Source: Flammeovirgaceae bacterium 311 (GTDB lineage: Bacteria; Bacteroidota; Bacteroidia; Cytophagales; Cyclobacteriaceae). From it: a stretch of 64,000 nucleotides of DNA. A program made the translations under genes and the position numbers. The number at the start of each line of letters is the position of its first letter. Position 1 is the stretch's first letter. This document shows positions 8,416-16,517 of this stretch, piece by piece. The notes beneath the pieces are model-generated. The model searched no databases and was not told the DNA's origin. It was given only the letters and a program-made list of their open reading frames with translations. Location: positions 1,240,001 to 1,304,000 of the forward strand of contig CP004371.1 of NCBI GenBank assembly GCA_000597885.1, written 5' to 3'.

Positions 8416-8754
8416 CTATTCATTATCTTCTAAAAAAATACTCGCTATCTGGGTTACTGCTGAAACAATGGTAAGAATTATTGCAAACTTTGTTTGTCCA
8501 CATCTATAGAGAAAATAAGATGCCAAAAAGAACAAGGATAACCTGAACATAGCTAAATAAGGCATTGTAAGGCGATTATTAGATTTTGGTGCCGCCCAAT
8601 AAGCCCAAAGAATAATTGCCAATAATGTTAAAATAATTGCGAATCCATATTTTTCAAAAAGTCCATTACCTTTTTGAAACCCAAAATACGCGAAGGAACC
8701 GAACATTATTAATTCTATTAAAAATACTATAGTTTGGTTAATGATTTTGAGCAT
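8416..8754 (-). CDS. Cassette gene: YrdB/DUF2568-like membrane protein, 112 aa
   Basis: Four predicted membrane segments. It matches the YrdB (DUF2568) pattern: an N-terminal FLIELIMFGSFAYFGF, the family-typical WAYWAAPKSNNRL in the middle, and a helix-rich end. I chose ATG at 8754 (MLKIINQ) because the longer reading frame to 8817 runs back into the upstream attC site. Function of the family is unknown; it is often found as single integron or operon accessory gene. Confidence 0.7.
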   Translation of the reverse strand: MLKIINQTIVFLIELIMFGSFAYFGFQKGNGLFEKYGFAIILTLLAIILWAYWAAPKSNNRLTMPYLAMFRLSLFFLASYFLYRCGQTKFAIILTIVSAVTQIASIFLEDNE

Positions 8755-8786
8755 ATTTATACAGTAATCGATTTTTTGCTTGCCGC

Positions 8787-8907
8787 AAACGTCCTTTGAA
8801 TAAAGCAGGGGCTGCACACCACCGCTTGCTGATCCGACGTAAAGTATCGTTTTTGTAGTTCAATGGCAAAGAGCTCTTACAGCCCTTGCTTTATTCTGTT
8901 GTTGGGG
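8787..8907 (-). repeat. attC-like recombination site
   Basis: Cassette direction: CCCAACAACAGAATAAAGC at one end and GCTTTATTCAAAGGACGTTT at the other. The outer arms AGAATAAAGC and GCTTTATTC pair. The central part shares long stretches with the sites at 11912 and 11130 (CCATTG, AAGAGCT), forming one sequence subfamily. Confidence 0.75.
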
Positions 8908-8959
8908 GATGCCTTACTTTATTATTTCTTGGAGAGTTAGTTTCAACTATCTAAAGCAC

Positions 8960-9322
8960 CTATTGATCAATGGGTCGAGGTAAGTTGCATTTATAATATT
9001 TAAATATTACGATCGCATTTTTTGAAAAGGATATATCTTTAGTTAATGGATACATATCCTCTCCCATGCTTCTAGTATAAATTATTTCATCCTCAATCTC
9101 ATCGTATACAGTCACTTTGATGTTATCACGAAGATCCCCACCCCAAAGTGGCATAAACTTAGAAAGCATTGTTCCTTGCTTGTAATTAACATATACGCTG
9201 TATTGTTGATCAGCACTATAAACTTTCTTGGACTGACGAATAGGGACATGAAATCCTATATAGAAGATAAGTGCAATTAATAAGACTATTTCACATGTTA
9301 TAATTCCTATTTTTTTCAGCAT
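8960..9322 (-). CDS. Cassette gene: membrane-anchored hypothetical protein, 120 aa
   Basis: A single N-terminal membrane helix (MLKKIGIITCEIVLLIALIF) is followed by a soluble domain outside the cytoplasm, with beta-type sequence (YSVYVNYKQG, IKVTVYDEIE). ATG at 9322 is preferred; the frame is open to 9349 with a second ATG. It lies between an attC site and the left end of IS copy 2, whose insertion leaves the 5' region GTTGGGGGC intact. No family recognised. Confidence 0.65.
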   Translation of the reverse strand: MLKKIGIITCEIVLLIALIFYIGFHVPIRQSKKVYSADQQYSVYVNYKQGTMLSKFMPLWGGDLRDNIKVTVYDEIEDEIIYTRSMGEDMYPLTKDISFSKNAIVIFKYYKCNLPRPIDQ

Positions 9323-9404
9323 ATATGAATTCGCTTGAACAACTGCCAATCCTAGAAAATATTCGGTTGCTATTTACCTGGCACTTTTTGGTTGCCCCCA
9401 ACGT

Positions 9405-11129
9405 CAGTTTGTGCGGAAAGCACAGGAGTTAAAACTGTTGATTTTTCTTCAGTTTAACAACAGGTTTATCTAAATTAGGTAATGCACCATCTGAAGGGAA
9501 GAGATCGCGATCAGACTTTTTCTACTAGTCTGGAGGCATCTATTCAGGCAGATAATCCAGTGCGGGTTATAGATGCTTTTGTAGATGCACTGCCCCTTTT
9601 GGAGATGGGTTTTAAAGGAGTTGAACTAAAAGCAACAGGAAGACCTTCTTTTGACCCAGCTCATCTTTTGAAGCTCTATCTCTATGGCTACTACAACAGG
9701 ATCAGGTCATCCAGAAAGCTGGAAGTAGAATGTAGAAGAAACCTGGAAGTGCAGTGGCTACTTGGTGGCCTTTGCCCTGCCTACCATACCATTGCTGACT
9801 TTCGAAAAGAGCATCCCTTGCAGCTCAAAAAGGTATTTGGTGCCTTTGTGGCTTTGCTAAAGGAAGCGCACCTGCTAAGGGGCAAGTATGTGGCCATCGA
9901 TGGCACTAAGCTAAGGGCCCAAAACTCCAGAAAGAACAACTTCAATGAAAAGAAGATCGACCGCCAGCTTGGCTTCATTCAGCAAAAGATCGATGATTAT
10001 CTGGACTTGCTGGAGCAGGAAGACCAAAAGGAAGCAGGTGATCTCAGGGGGGGCTCCAGAGCTGAGATCGAAAAGATACTGGAGCAGCTGGAAAAGCGAA
10101 AGCTCTGGTATGAGCAGCTCGAAGAACAGGTGGAGCAAAGCGATGATGGGCAGGTCTCTACTTCAGATAAAGAGAGCAGAGCCATGATCCAGCACCACAA
10201 CGTGGTGGAGGTAAGCTACAACAGCCAGACAGCCACAGACAGCAAGCACTGCCTGATCATCCACTACCAGGCCCTAAACAAGAACGACTCTAAGGCTCTT
10301 GCTCCAGTGGCTAAGGCCGCTAAGCAGGTGCTGGCAAAGAAAAGAATCACTGTACTGGCTGATAAAGCCTATCACAGCGGAGAACACCTCAGTGAGTGCC
10401 TGGACAATGGCATCATTACCATCGTGGCTTATAAAGAACCTGCCAGAGCAGCTGTGCCAACTGCTGCCTATTACCTGGAGCAGTTCCACTATGATGAGAA
10501 GAAAGACCACTATATCTGCCCTAAAGGAGCACAGCTCACCACCAATGGCTCCTGGTATGATAAGCATAAGGTAAGCTACGATAAGAAAACTGCTTCTCCG
10601 TACATGGTTAAGCACTACAAGAGCAAAGCCTGCCTTTCTTGCGCAGCTAAAGCTTTATGCACCACAAACAAGGCAGGAAGATTGATAGAGCGCTCAGAGC
10701 ATGCGGCAGTGATCAAAAGCAACAACCTAAGGCTGATACGCCAAAAAGAGGTCTACCGCAAAAGACAGGCTATTGTAGAGCATCCCTTCGGAACTATTAA
10801 GCGAAGTTGGGGCTATACCTACACCCTGATGAAGGGTTTGGCAAAGGTAAACGGGGAACTGGGGCTTATCTTTACCTGCTACAATCTTAGAAGAGCTGTG
10901 TCTATTCTGGGCGTTGACAGGCTGATCAAACTAATGAAAACCAAAACAAAATGGCTGATAGCTGCTTTGCCTTCATTTACAGCACTTTACCAGAGGCTTT
11001 TTAAGCAACTTTCGATTTTTGAAGCGAAAAATAGGCAACTTCTGATGGCTGCTTGATAAGAGCTGAAAATGGCTCTACAAGAATGCTAAGGCCTGTTTTT
11101 TAGAGAAGAAGGAGTTTTTGCACACTCTG
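9405..11129 (+). mobile_element. IS1182-family insertion sequence, copy 2 (1,725 bp), inserted in an attC site
   Basis: Same organisation as the copy at 5965: left end CAGTTTGTGCGGAAAG, right end (reverse complement) CAGAGTGTGCAAAAAC, ACGT on both sides (9401-9404 and 11130-11133), and the same palindrome before the transposase. It is in the same orientation as copy 1, so the two bracket three cassettes (7.7-9.4 kb) like a composite element. The copies differ at many positions, which argues for separate insertions over a recent duplication. Confidence 0.8.
9482..11056 (+). CDS. IS1182-family transposase, 524 aa
   Basis: Close paralogue of the transposase at 6042 with the same catalytic landmarks: VAIDGTKLRA, VLADKAYHSGE and VEHPFGTIKR, and the Cys-rich CLSCAAKALC loop. 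It is 17 residues longer, with an extra C-terminal tail (KQLSIFEAKNRQLLMAA) that corresponds to untranslated sequence after the stop of copy 1. The ORF is intact. Confidence 0.9.
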   Translation: MHHLKGRDRDQTFSTSLEASIQADNPVRVIDAFVDALPLLEMGFKGVELKATGRPSFDPAHLLKLYLYGYYNRIRSSRKLEVECRRNLEVQWLLGGLCPAYHTIADFRKEHPLQLKKVFGAFVALLKEAHLLRGKYVAIDGTKLRAQNSRKNNFNEKKIDRQLGFIQQKIDDYLDLLEQEDQKEAGDLRGGSRAEIEKILEQLEKRKLWYEQLEEQVEQSDDGQVSTSDKESRAMIQHHNVVEVSYNSQTATDSKHCLIIHYQALNKNDSKALAPVAKAAKQVLAKKRITVLADKAYHSGEHLSECLDNGIITIVAYKEPARAAVPTAAYYLEQFHYDEKKDHYICPKGAQLTTNGSWYDKHKVSYDKKTASPYMVKHYKSKACLSCAAKALCTTNKAGRLIERSEHAAVIKSNNLRLIRQKEVYRKRQAIVEHPFGTIKRSWGYTYTLMKGLAKVNGELGLIFTCYNLRRAVSILGVDRLIKLMKTKTKWLIAALPSFTALYQRLFKQLSIFEAKNRQLLMAA

Positions 11130-11248
11130 ACGTCCATTGAATAAAGCAGGGGCTGTTCACCGCTGCGTCTATATGGACGATAAGTTAGATTTTTTGTAAT
11201 TCAATGGCAAAGAGCTCTTTCAGCTCTTGCTTTATTTTGTTGTTACCT
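11130..11248 (-). repeat. attC-like recombination site, interrupted by IS copy 2
   Basis: Cassette direction: GGTAACAACAAAATAAAGC opens; GCTTTATTCAATGGACGT closes at the IS junction, with the rest of the R' box (GTTGGGG) at 9394-9402 on the far side of the IS. Arms and middle sequence match the sites at 8787 and 11912. Confidence 0.75.
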
Positions 11249-11262
11249 GGCGTTTTATTTTT

Positions 11263-11898
11263 TTATTTCTGCCAGTCATTATGACTAAATAGGATGATTG
11301 TATCTGATTTATTAGTAATCAAGTAGAAATCCCTACCACCAGCAAATGATATATCATAGAATTCAACCAGGACCGACTTAGGCTGGTCTTGACTGTTTAT
11401 ATTTTCTATTGAATACTCCCCATATGTAAGTAAATCTGCAATCCAATGCTCCTGTTTTTGTTGAGAAAATGAATGTATATCCTTCTCTGCTTTGGCAATA
11501 CTCCTTAGCTGTTCATATTCTTCAATAATGGGTGGAATTTCATTAGCTGCAGTTAGTTCATCAATCTTTTTATTTATAAAGTCTGTCGCTTGGCTCCTGT
11601 CAAATGAAAATTTGTAGCCTTTTAATATAAAATTGAAATCAGAAGCGACACTTTTGTTATTGATCTTTTCTCGATACCTCAAATGTACTTCATAACTATT
11701 ATCAAACCCATCCTCTGCTATTCCATGCAAATCAGTAATTCTTTTGATAGTTAGATCCCCCTTTACTTCTGTTTCAATTTTCATGCTATCGCCTTGAAAT
11801 TGAACTCGAGTTGAATTGCTAACGGTATCTGTATTCTTTGTCTGACAGCCTGTTATAATCAACCCTAGCAGTATGAAGTTTATGAGTGGCTGTTTCAT
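11263..11898 (-). CDS. Cassette gene: lipoprotein, 211 aa
   Basis: Lipoprotein signal peptide with a lipobox (LGLIITGC, Cys at residue 18), so the protein is probably anchored in the membrane after export. The mature domain is hydrophilic, with a predicted helical centre (IDELTAANEIPPIIEEYEQL) and a beta-rich C-terminus (YDISFAGGRDFYLITNKSD). Family not recognised. It is flanked on both sides by attC-like sites with 13-15 bases between gene ends and sites, the compact arrangement expected for a cassette. Confidence 0.7.
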   Translation of the reverse strand: MKQPLINFILLGLIITGCQTKNTDTVSNSTRVQFQGDSMKIETEVKGDLTIKRITDLHGIAEDGFDNSYEVHLRYREKINNKSVASDFNFILKGYKFSFDRSQATDFINKKIDELTAANEIPPIIEEYEQLRSIAKAEKDIHSFSQQKQEHWIADLLTYGEYSIENINSQDQPKSVLVEFYDISFAGGRDFYLITNKSDTIILFSHNDWQK

Positions 11899-11911
11899 TT
11901 TTTAATGACAG

Positions 11912-12033
11912 GTAACGTCCATTGAATAAAGCAGGGGCTGCTCACCGCAGCTTGCTGATCGAACGCAAAGTATCTGTTTTGTAGTACAATGGCAAAGAGC
12001 TGTTACAGCCCTTGTTTTATTCTGTTGTTACTT
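11912..12033 (-). repeat. attC-like recombination site
   Basis: Best-preserved long site. Cassette direction: AAGTAACAACAGAATAAA opens, GCTTTATTCAATGGACGTTA closes. GTAAC pairs with GTTAC and AGAATAAA with TTTATTC, with unpaired bases between arms as needed for single-strand attC recognition. An inner stem (GGGCTG with CAGCCC) closes a structured loop. About 122 bp. Confidence 0.8.
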
Positions 12034-12048
12034 GCTGGTTATTATATT

Positions 12049-12441
12049 TTATTCAAACTCACCAACTGCGACTTCTACTTTTTGAGTCTTGTGAATAGGG
12101 TTGTCAATCCCTTTTATGATTCCATTTTCGAAGCTCTCTAATTTCAGAAATCTGTATTTGGTTTTTGATTCTTGCAGATTATTTCCATAAACATCTAGAA
12201 GTGCTATTCGCTGATCATTTCGGTCAATCCATTTTGGAATTGCTACGTATTTGTTGTCAGTCGACCAAACAGGTGGTCCTCCGAATCGTCCAGCTAATTT
12301 TATTTTTGAATGACCATCATTTATGTAGCAAACACCACTTAATGGTCCTCCCATTGCAATCTCATTCAGCTCCTCATACTCAACTGTATGAAATCCGTCT
12401 GGAGATTGATGTTTCTCTGCAAAGTCCCAAGGAGTATTCAT
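12049..12441 (-). CDS. Cassette gene: hypothetical protein, 130 aa
   Basis: Soluble protein with no signal peptide. ATG at 12441 (MNTPWDFAEKH) is chosen; the frame is open further only through a TTG in the attC site. The sequence (GGPPVWSTDNKYVAIPKW, RIALLDVYGNNLQESK) reads like WD40/TolB-type beta-propeller blades, hinting at one or two beta-sheet repeats, but the length is too short for a full propeller. Family not recognised. Confidence 0.65.
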   Translation of the reverse strand: MNTPWDFAEKHQSPDGFHTVEYEELNEIAMGGPLSGVCYINDGHSKIKLAGRFGGPPVWSTDNKYVAIPKWIDRNDQRIALLDVYGNNLQESKTKYRFLKLESFENGIIKGIDNPIHKTQKVEVAVGEFE

Positions 12442-12857
12442 TTCTTGCAAGTAACGTCCATTGAATAAAGCAGGCGACCTTCACCGACCATTGCTGAAAG
12501 TACGCAAAAATTGCTGCTTGCATTGTCGATAACTGAAAGCAGTTGGGGCATTTGCTTTATTCTGTTGTTAGCGTGTCGGTCATTTCCTTTCTTTAACAGT
12601 CTTATAGTATCAATTACAATAATAACTAAATAGACAAGTAATATTCCGCCACCAACTGGTAGTGTGATAATAGTAAACCATGGAAGTACCATCCAAGTGC
12701 AATTTCCCTCATGGCAGGATTCCCCTGTGATTAGTTCAGTCACCCATGCTCCAAAGAATCCGATTATCATTGGAGATAGACCAAATAACAGAATGAGAGC
12801 TAACCATATCGGAAAGCGGGTGTAATAATGCCTCTTGTTTTTAATTATGGTGCCCAA
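12438..12857 (-). CDS. Cassette gene: membrane protein, 139 aa, C-terminus encoded by attC
   Basis: Two predicted membrane helices (WLALILLFGLSPMIIGFFGAW and WFTIITLPVGGGILLVYLVI) with a short loop holding two Cys (SCHEGNC). The natural domain seems to end near KKGNDRHANN. The last 45 or so residues are translated from the attC-like site 12451-12573, so the stop codon falls beyond the recombination site and inside the next gene's first codons. Family not recognised. Confidence 0.6.
   Translation of the reverse strand: MGTIIKNKRHYYTRFPIWLALILLFGLSPMIIGFFGAWVTELITGESCHEGNCTWMVLPWFTIITLPVGGGILLVYLVIIVIDTIRLLKKGNDRHANNRIKQMPQLLSVIDNASSNFCVLSAMVGEGRLLYSMDVTCKK
12451..12573 (-). repeat. attC-like recombination site overlapping two reading frames
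   Basis: Cassette direction: CGCTAACAACAGAATAAAGC opens, GCTTTATTCAATGGACGTTA closes. Strong pairing of the outer arms. The frame of the upstream 139-aa gene reads through the entire site and stops at 12438, just inside the next cassette gene. Confidence 0.8.
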
Positions 12858-12895
12858 TGCTAAATATTCCTTGTTTCTGTAGTCTCTTTGTTAAC

Positions 12896-13351
12896 CTACT
12901 TCTTTGTCATCTTTGATAACTTGTTATTGTTAACAAAGTGGCTTAAGAGCGCATCAAAATTCGCAAACTCCATCTCCTGAATATACAGCCTGTTTCCATC
13001 CCTAAACTGGAGGTACAGTATTCGACCATAACTATACCTTCCCTTGGCTGTTTCCACATACCACTTTTTCAGATTCTCTAAGTCATATGTTCTTACATTT
13101 ACAGAATAGCGTTTAGTAATAAGCAGAGTGCTCCCACTCAATTTAAGCACACGCCTATTTCGTAGAACAATGAGCGGAAGTAGGTAAAACAAAGAGAAGA
13201 GTAGTATGATGGAGGCAACTGCTATCTCTGGCTGATCCTTAACACGCGCCCAATCTGTTTCGGTAATAAAGTAATAAAACATGACTACCCCCATAGCCAT
13301 AAAAAAATAGCAGATGAACTTGATGTATGGGCTTGTCTTTAGAACAATCAT
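12896..13351 (-). CDS. Membrane protein with two helices and a PH-like C-terminal domain, 151 aa
   Basis: Two N-terminal membrane helices (FICYFFMAMGVVMFYYFIT, VASIILLFSLFYLLPLIVL) are followed by a roughly 85-residue cytoplasmic domain with bPH-like character (LLITKRYSVNVRTYDLENLKKW). The arrangement of TM hairpin plus PH-like fold is common in small bacterial membrane proteins of unknown role. No attC-like site separates it from its neighbours on either side; the next gene upstream ends 11 bases away. Confidence 0.65.
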   Translation of the reverse strand: MIVLKTSPYIKFICYFFMAMGVVMFYYFITETDWARVKDQPEIAVASIILLFSLFYLLPLIVLRNRRVLKLSGSTLLITKRYSVNVRTYDLENLKKWYVETAKGRYSYGRILYLQFRDGNRLYIQEMEFANFDALLSHFVNNNKLSKMTKK

Positions 13352-13362
13352 GATGGGAATGG

Positions 13363-13878
13363 CTATTCGTCTGCGAGGGTATGTTCGATAACTGTTTTAT
13401 TGATTCTTGGCTGAATAAACCATATACCAATCGGCCAGAACAGGATCATTATGAAGTAACCTAAATAGTCAGGAAAGGAGGCTTTCTTGCCATGCTCTAT
13501 TGATTTTAAAACTTTGGCAGGAAAAGCCAGCAGGTGTAAGAAAGCATAGAATCCATAAAAAGCAGGTAAAGCACTCCAGCCAGTAAAGGTCATACCCTGT
13601 CCGTCAGATATAATTATTATGATGCAATATGCACACAAACTGATCATCCCATTGATGAGGAATAAAGTGCTGCTTATTTCAATCCGCTCTGGTAAATATC
13701 TGTGAAGCTCTATTCCCAGCACGAGTGGCCATGTATAGATGATCAAGAATCCCAGTACGGTCAACATAGTATTCACCAATGGCGCTCCTTCAACAGTAAA
13801 ATTATTCAGAAACATCCCGAACAGTAAAATCAAAAAGAGCTGCCAATGCTTAGCAGTTAAGATGAATTTCATATCCAT
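13363..13878 (-). CDS. Polytopic membrane protein, 171 aa
   Basis: About four to five predicted membrane helices, ending in FIMILFWPIGIWFIQPRINK, a tail seen in many uncharacterised Bacteroidota membrane proteins (Trp/Pro-rich helix followed by QPRIN). A second ATG two codons in is equally possible. It lies in a run of same-strand genes without attC sites (12.9-16.2 kb). Function unknown. Confidence 0.65.
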   Translation of the reverse strand: MDMKFILTAKHWQLFLILLFGMFLNNFTVEGAPLVNTMLTVLGFLIIYTWPLVLGIELHRYLPERIEISSTLFLINGMISLCAYCIIIIISDGQGMTFTGWSALPAFYGFYAFLHLLAFPAKVLKSIEHGKKASFPDYLGYFIMILFWPIGIWFIQPRINKTVIEHTLADE

Positions 13879-13931
13879 TACAAGTTCTTATAAAACATCA
13901 GAGGTTAATATATTTGGACTTATTCATACAG

Positions 13932-14702
13932 CTAAGAAATCCATAGCTCCCTTTGCCCTACTATCTTCCACTTATTATTTAGCCTTTCACCAAAAACCAT
14001 AGAACCAAATCCACATTCTCCACCGCAAACAAATGAAAAGACAAAGCATGCCTTGTCACCATCTTTGCTGAACGCAACTCTAGAAAATCTTACAAAGCCT
14101 ACAATTCTGTCACGTTTGGACGGCTGGTATTCATTTTCATATGCGAGGATATATTTACCCGAAGCGGTGATTTCATGGATAGGTAGAGCCCTTGCCACAT
14201 GGATAGAATCAACAAGTTTCAGCGCTAAATCACGCCAGCTAAGATCAACATAGAAATTGTCTCTAAATCCAGATTCAGTCAGAATTCTTTTTAATAGGTT
14301 TGTCTTGGGATGTGCTATTAATGAGTCATGTAGGATGACCACAAGTCTGGCAGTATCGACTGGCCTATTTCTTATAAACTCCTCATATGCTAAAGAATCT
14401 TTCCGATATTTATCCCAATCAAAGTTCTCATACTCCTCAAGTTGTTGTGCATTATATTCTGCTATGTAATTAGCAAAGGAGATGCTATCATCGCCCATCA
14501 TATTAATGGGTTCGTCAAGAGAATCTGGGTGAAATGGTTTGAAGGGAGGAACAGGGAAAGGCATTAGGTAGTAATCAGTCCCTATCATTTCCAAGAAAGA
14601 ATCATTTAATACCTCCATCTCCTCATCATCACGCTCTGTTCGGCAAGAGCAGATAAAAAAAGTAATTAGAAGAAATGGTATGCGTATACTGCGGTAGTTC
14701 AT
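13932..14702 (-). CDS. Lipoprotein, 256 aa
   Basis: Signal peptide with lipobox-like FFICSC (Cys about residue 20). The mature protein is acidic at first (ERDDEEMEVLND), and ends in a beta-rich domain with CGGECGFGSMVFGERL and NKWKIVGQRELWIS, a terminal pattern I associate with uncharacterised Bacteroidota lipoproteins. The repeated Asp-Ser segments in the middle suggest helices around residues 75-115. Function unknown. Confidence 0.65.
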   Translation of the reverse strand: MNYRSIRIPFLLITFFICSCRTERDDEEMEVLNDSFLEMIGTDYYLMPFPVPPFKPFHPDSLDEPINMMGDDSISFANYIAEYNAQQLEEYENFDWDKYRKDSLAYEEFIRNRPVDTARLVVILHDSLIAHPKTNLLKRILTESGFRDNFYVDLSWRDLALKLVDSIHVARALPIHEITASGKYILAYENEYQPSKRDRIVGFVRFSRVAFSKDGDKACFVFSFVCGGECGFGSMVFGERLNNKWKIVGQRELWIS

Positions 14703-14729
14703 TTCATCAGACTTCTTTGATAGTCGCTG

Positions 14730-15716
14730 TTACTTGTTTTTCAATTCTATAAATCCTGTCAAGTGACCATGATAGCCTTCCCTCGAATGAACTTGTTTCA
14801 TTTTCTTTTGCTCAACCAGTTCTGATGACCATGGATTGAATGACCACACATTGTAATAATCTGTGATTTCATAATGGTCTTTATTCTCGCCTGCTATCTT
14901 TTTTGAATCATACAACTGAATAACATAGAAACGGTAATGGCCATTGAACAACTCTGGTTTTTTATAGCCTTGCCATTTTAGTAACCCTGTTGCCTTACTA
15001 GTGTCAGTTTCAACAAGACCATTCTCTTTGGCTAATTTTATTGCCAAATCGTATGTGAGCGTGAAGGAGCATTTACTAGTGTCAGGCAGCTTTTCAAAGC
15101 CATTAATTTGCTGGTATTGGTTTGGTAAATAATTTCCTTTTGAATCAAGCTCGAACCCAATCATGTCATCATATACATGACCTTCATCCAGCATTATATC
15201 GTAGCGAAGCAAAAATTTTGTCGGTTTTGATTCAAAGACATCCGACCAGCTACCTGATTCATTTTCGTTATAGGTATAGGAACTGCCAATGCTCCAAACT
15301 ACATGCTTCTCAAAAAACTCCTTGCTGTATACTTCTTTGATTAGGCTATCACCCTTAAGCTTGATTGATTCCTGAAGCTCATAAAAAGGAAATTCTGTCT
15401 TGCCGTGAATACTCCATGTACCCGCATCATGATTGATAACTCTTATTAAATCTCCGTCAGCAGAATACTCTCTGGATATTCCAACAAAGTCCCCATCAAC
15501 AAAAACACCCTCTTGCTTTAGTATTTTGGTGTCGTAATAATACTCCCTATAGTAGGTCTTGTCTTTGTTCTTCAGCTCATTGAACTCTCTGATTGAATTT
15601 AATCCCTTATAATATTTGGTCTCAATTACAGAAGAGTCTGTCTCCACTTTAGTCATCTCTTGAGAGAATAGTGTAACTGGCAATAACAAGATCAATAATG
15701 TCAGAACTCGGTTCAT
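14730..15716 (-). CDS. Secreted protein with MORN-like segment, 328 aa
   Basis: Signal peptide MNRVLTLLILLLPVTLFSQ. Residues 45-110 contain MORN/toxin-antitoxin-like strands of the type YREYYYDTKILKQEGVFVDGD followed by GISREYSADGDLIRVIN. The rest is a beta-rich region ending with YNVWSFNPWSSELVEQ. Probably periplasmic or outer-membrane associated. It precedes the lipoprotein gene by 27 bases on the same strand. Function unknown. Confidence 0.65.
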   Translation of the reverse strand: MNRVLTLLILLLPVTLFSQEMTKVETDSSVIETKYYKGLNSIREFNELKNKDKTYYREYYYDTKILKQEGVFVDGDFVGISREYSADGDLIRVINHDAGTWSIHGKTEFPFYELQESIKLKGDSLIKEVYSKEFFEKHVVWSIGSSYTYNENESGSWSDVFESKPTKFLLRYDIMLDEGHVYDDMIGFELDSKGNYLPNQYQQINGFEKLPDTSKCSFTLTYDLAIKLAKENGLVETDTSKATGLLKWQGYKKPELFNGHYRFYVIQLYDSKKIAGENKDHYEITDYYNVWSFNPWSSELVEQKKMKQVHSREGYHGHLTGFIELKNK

Positions 15717-15896
15717 TTTGGATTGGCATTATGAGCACTAATCAAGTAAGCTCTTACATTAACATTTGATACTATGTCATTAAAGAAGCTATAATCAGAA
15801 ATAGGTGGTGTTAGTTAGCTGAGGGCGATTGCCATATTATGTTGTTCTGTGCTATCTATTTTATTTTTTCAGCTAACCTTCTCTATATCGTATCCA

Positions 15897-16184
15897 TCAT
15901 TCACGTTGTTTATCATTCATAGTAGGGTATTCTGAAAGATATACATCCATACCAATCTTTACCATTATTCGCATCATTTTGGCGGTAATAACTCCGCCAC
16001 CTCCATTTGCATCTTTTCTAATGTCAAATCCGATATCAGCAACATATGATCCTTTTGGAAGAGCTTTTCCTCGGTCTAGTAACCAAATCTCTAATTCATG
16101 AATTTGACTTGGCAAGTCCCATAGATCCCTACCCAGCAAAGCGATTTTCTCATCACTAACTTCATTGTAGATATTGACTGGCAT
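15897..16184 (-). CDS. Hypothetical protein, 95 aa
   Basis: Small soluble protein starting MPVNIYNEVSDEKIALLG. A hydrophobic/Gly-rich part (KDANGGGGVITAKMMRIMVKIG) lies near the C-terminus. Family not recognised. It starts immediately downstream (in its own direction) of an intron-like remnant that occupies the end of an attC-like site. After its stop, a 180-base gap up to the 328-aa gene holds a GTTAGCTGA/TCAGCTAAC inverted pair (about 15821-15884) but no clear attC. Confidence 0.55.
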   Translation of the reverse strand: MPVNIYNEVSDEKIALLGRDLWDLPSQIHELEIWLLDRGKALPKGSYVADIGFDIRKDANGGGGVITAKMMRIMVKIGMDVYLSEYPTMNDKQRE

Positions 16185-16194
16185 TTTACTTAGA

Positions 16195-16391
16195 ACCGAG
16201 GTTTAGTTAAAGCTGGGATTTATTAGTACAGAGTCGGGTCACTCGAGAGAATTTCACCCTCACGTTCTCTCGGAACCGTAAGTGAAAGTTTCCCCTACCA
16301 CGGCATCTCCTGTTAGGCTCTAATGTAACAGAAACGAGGTGTAAGAACAATGACTGTTGTGGGTATAATTGGAGAAGCGGGTCAAGACACA
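16195..16391 (-). mobile_element. Degenerate group II intron-like remnant in an attC site
   Basis: On the minus strand the attC end GGAC is followed directly by GTGTG, the 5' signature of group II introns. It ends with a domain V-like segment (GCCGTGGTAGGGGAAAC with CTTTCACTTACGGTTC, a GAAA loop) and a domain VI-like stem near GACCCGAC. No reverse transcriptase ORF is present; at about 200 bases it is an internally deleted remnant. It shares about 80% of its sequence with the copy at 18165-18329. Group IIC introns are known to target attC sites. Confidence 0.45.
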
Positions 16392-16508
16392 CACGTCCAT
16401 TGAATAAAGCAGAAGCCCTTCACTGCCCTTCGAAGCAAGTATGCAAAAATTGCTTCCTCCATTATCAATGGCTGAATGCTGTTGGGGCATTTGGTTTATT
16501 CTGTTGCT
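16392..16508 (-). repeat. attC-like recombination site, R' end replaced by intron-like remnant
   Basis: Cassette direction: AAGCAACAGAATAAACC opens and TGCTTTATTCAATGGACGT closes. The final GTTAC box of other sites is missing: the sequence runs from GGACG straight into TGTGTGTC, the intron-like remnant. The middle shares GCAAAAATTGCT with the site at 12451. Confidence 0.65.
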
Positions 16509-16517
16509 TGGCACAGG

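Noticed and set aside
5961-11133. Active composite transposon formed by the two IS copies
   Set aside because: The two IS copies differ at many positions and each has its own ACGT flanks and attC context, so independent insertions are more likely.
16207-16514. Two short minus-strand frames (61 and 64 codons)
   Set aside because: They are translations of the intron-like remnant and the attC-like site; the same peptide pattern appears where a real gene reads through attC at 12438.
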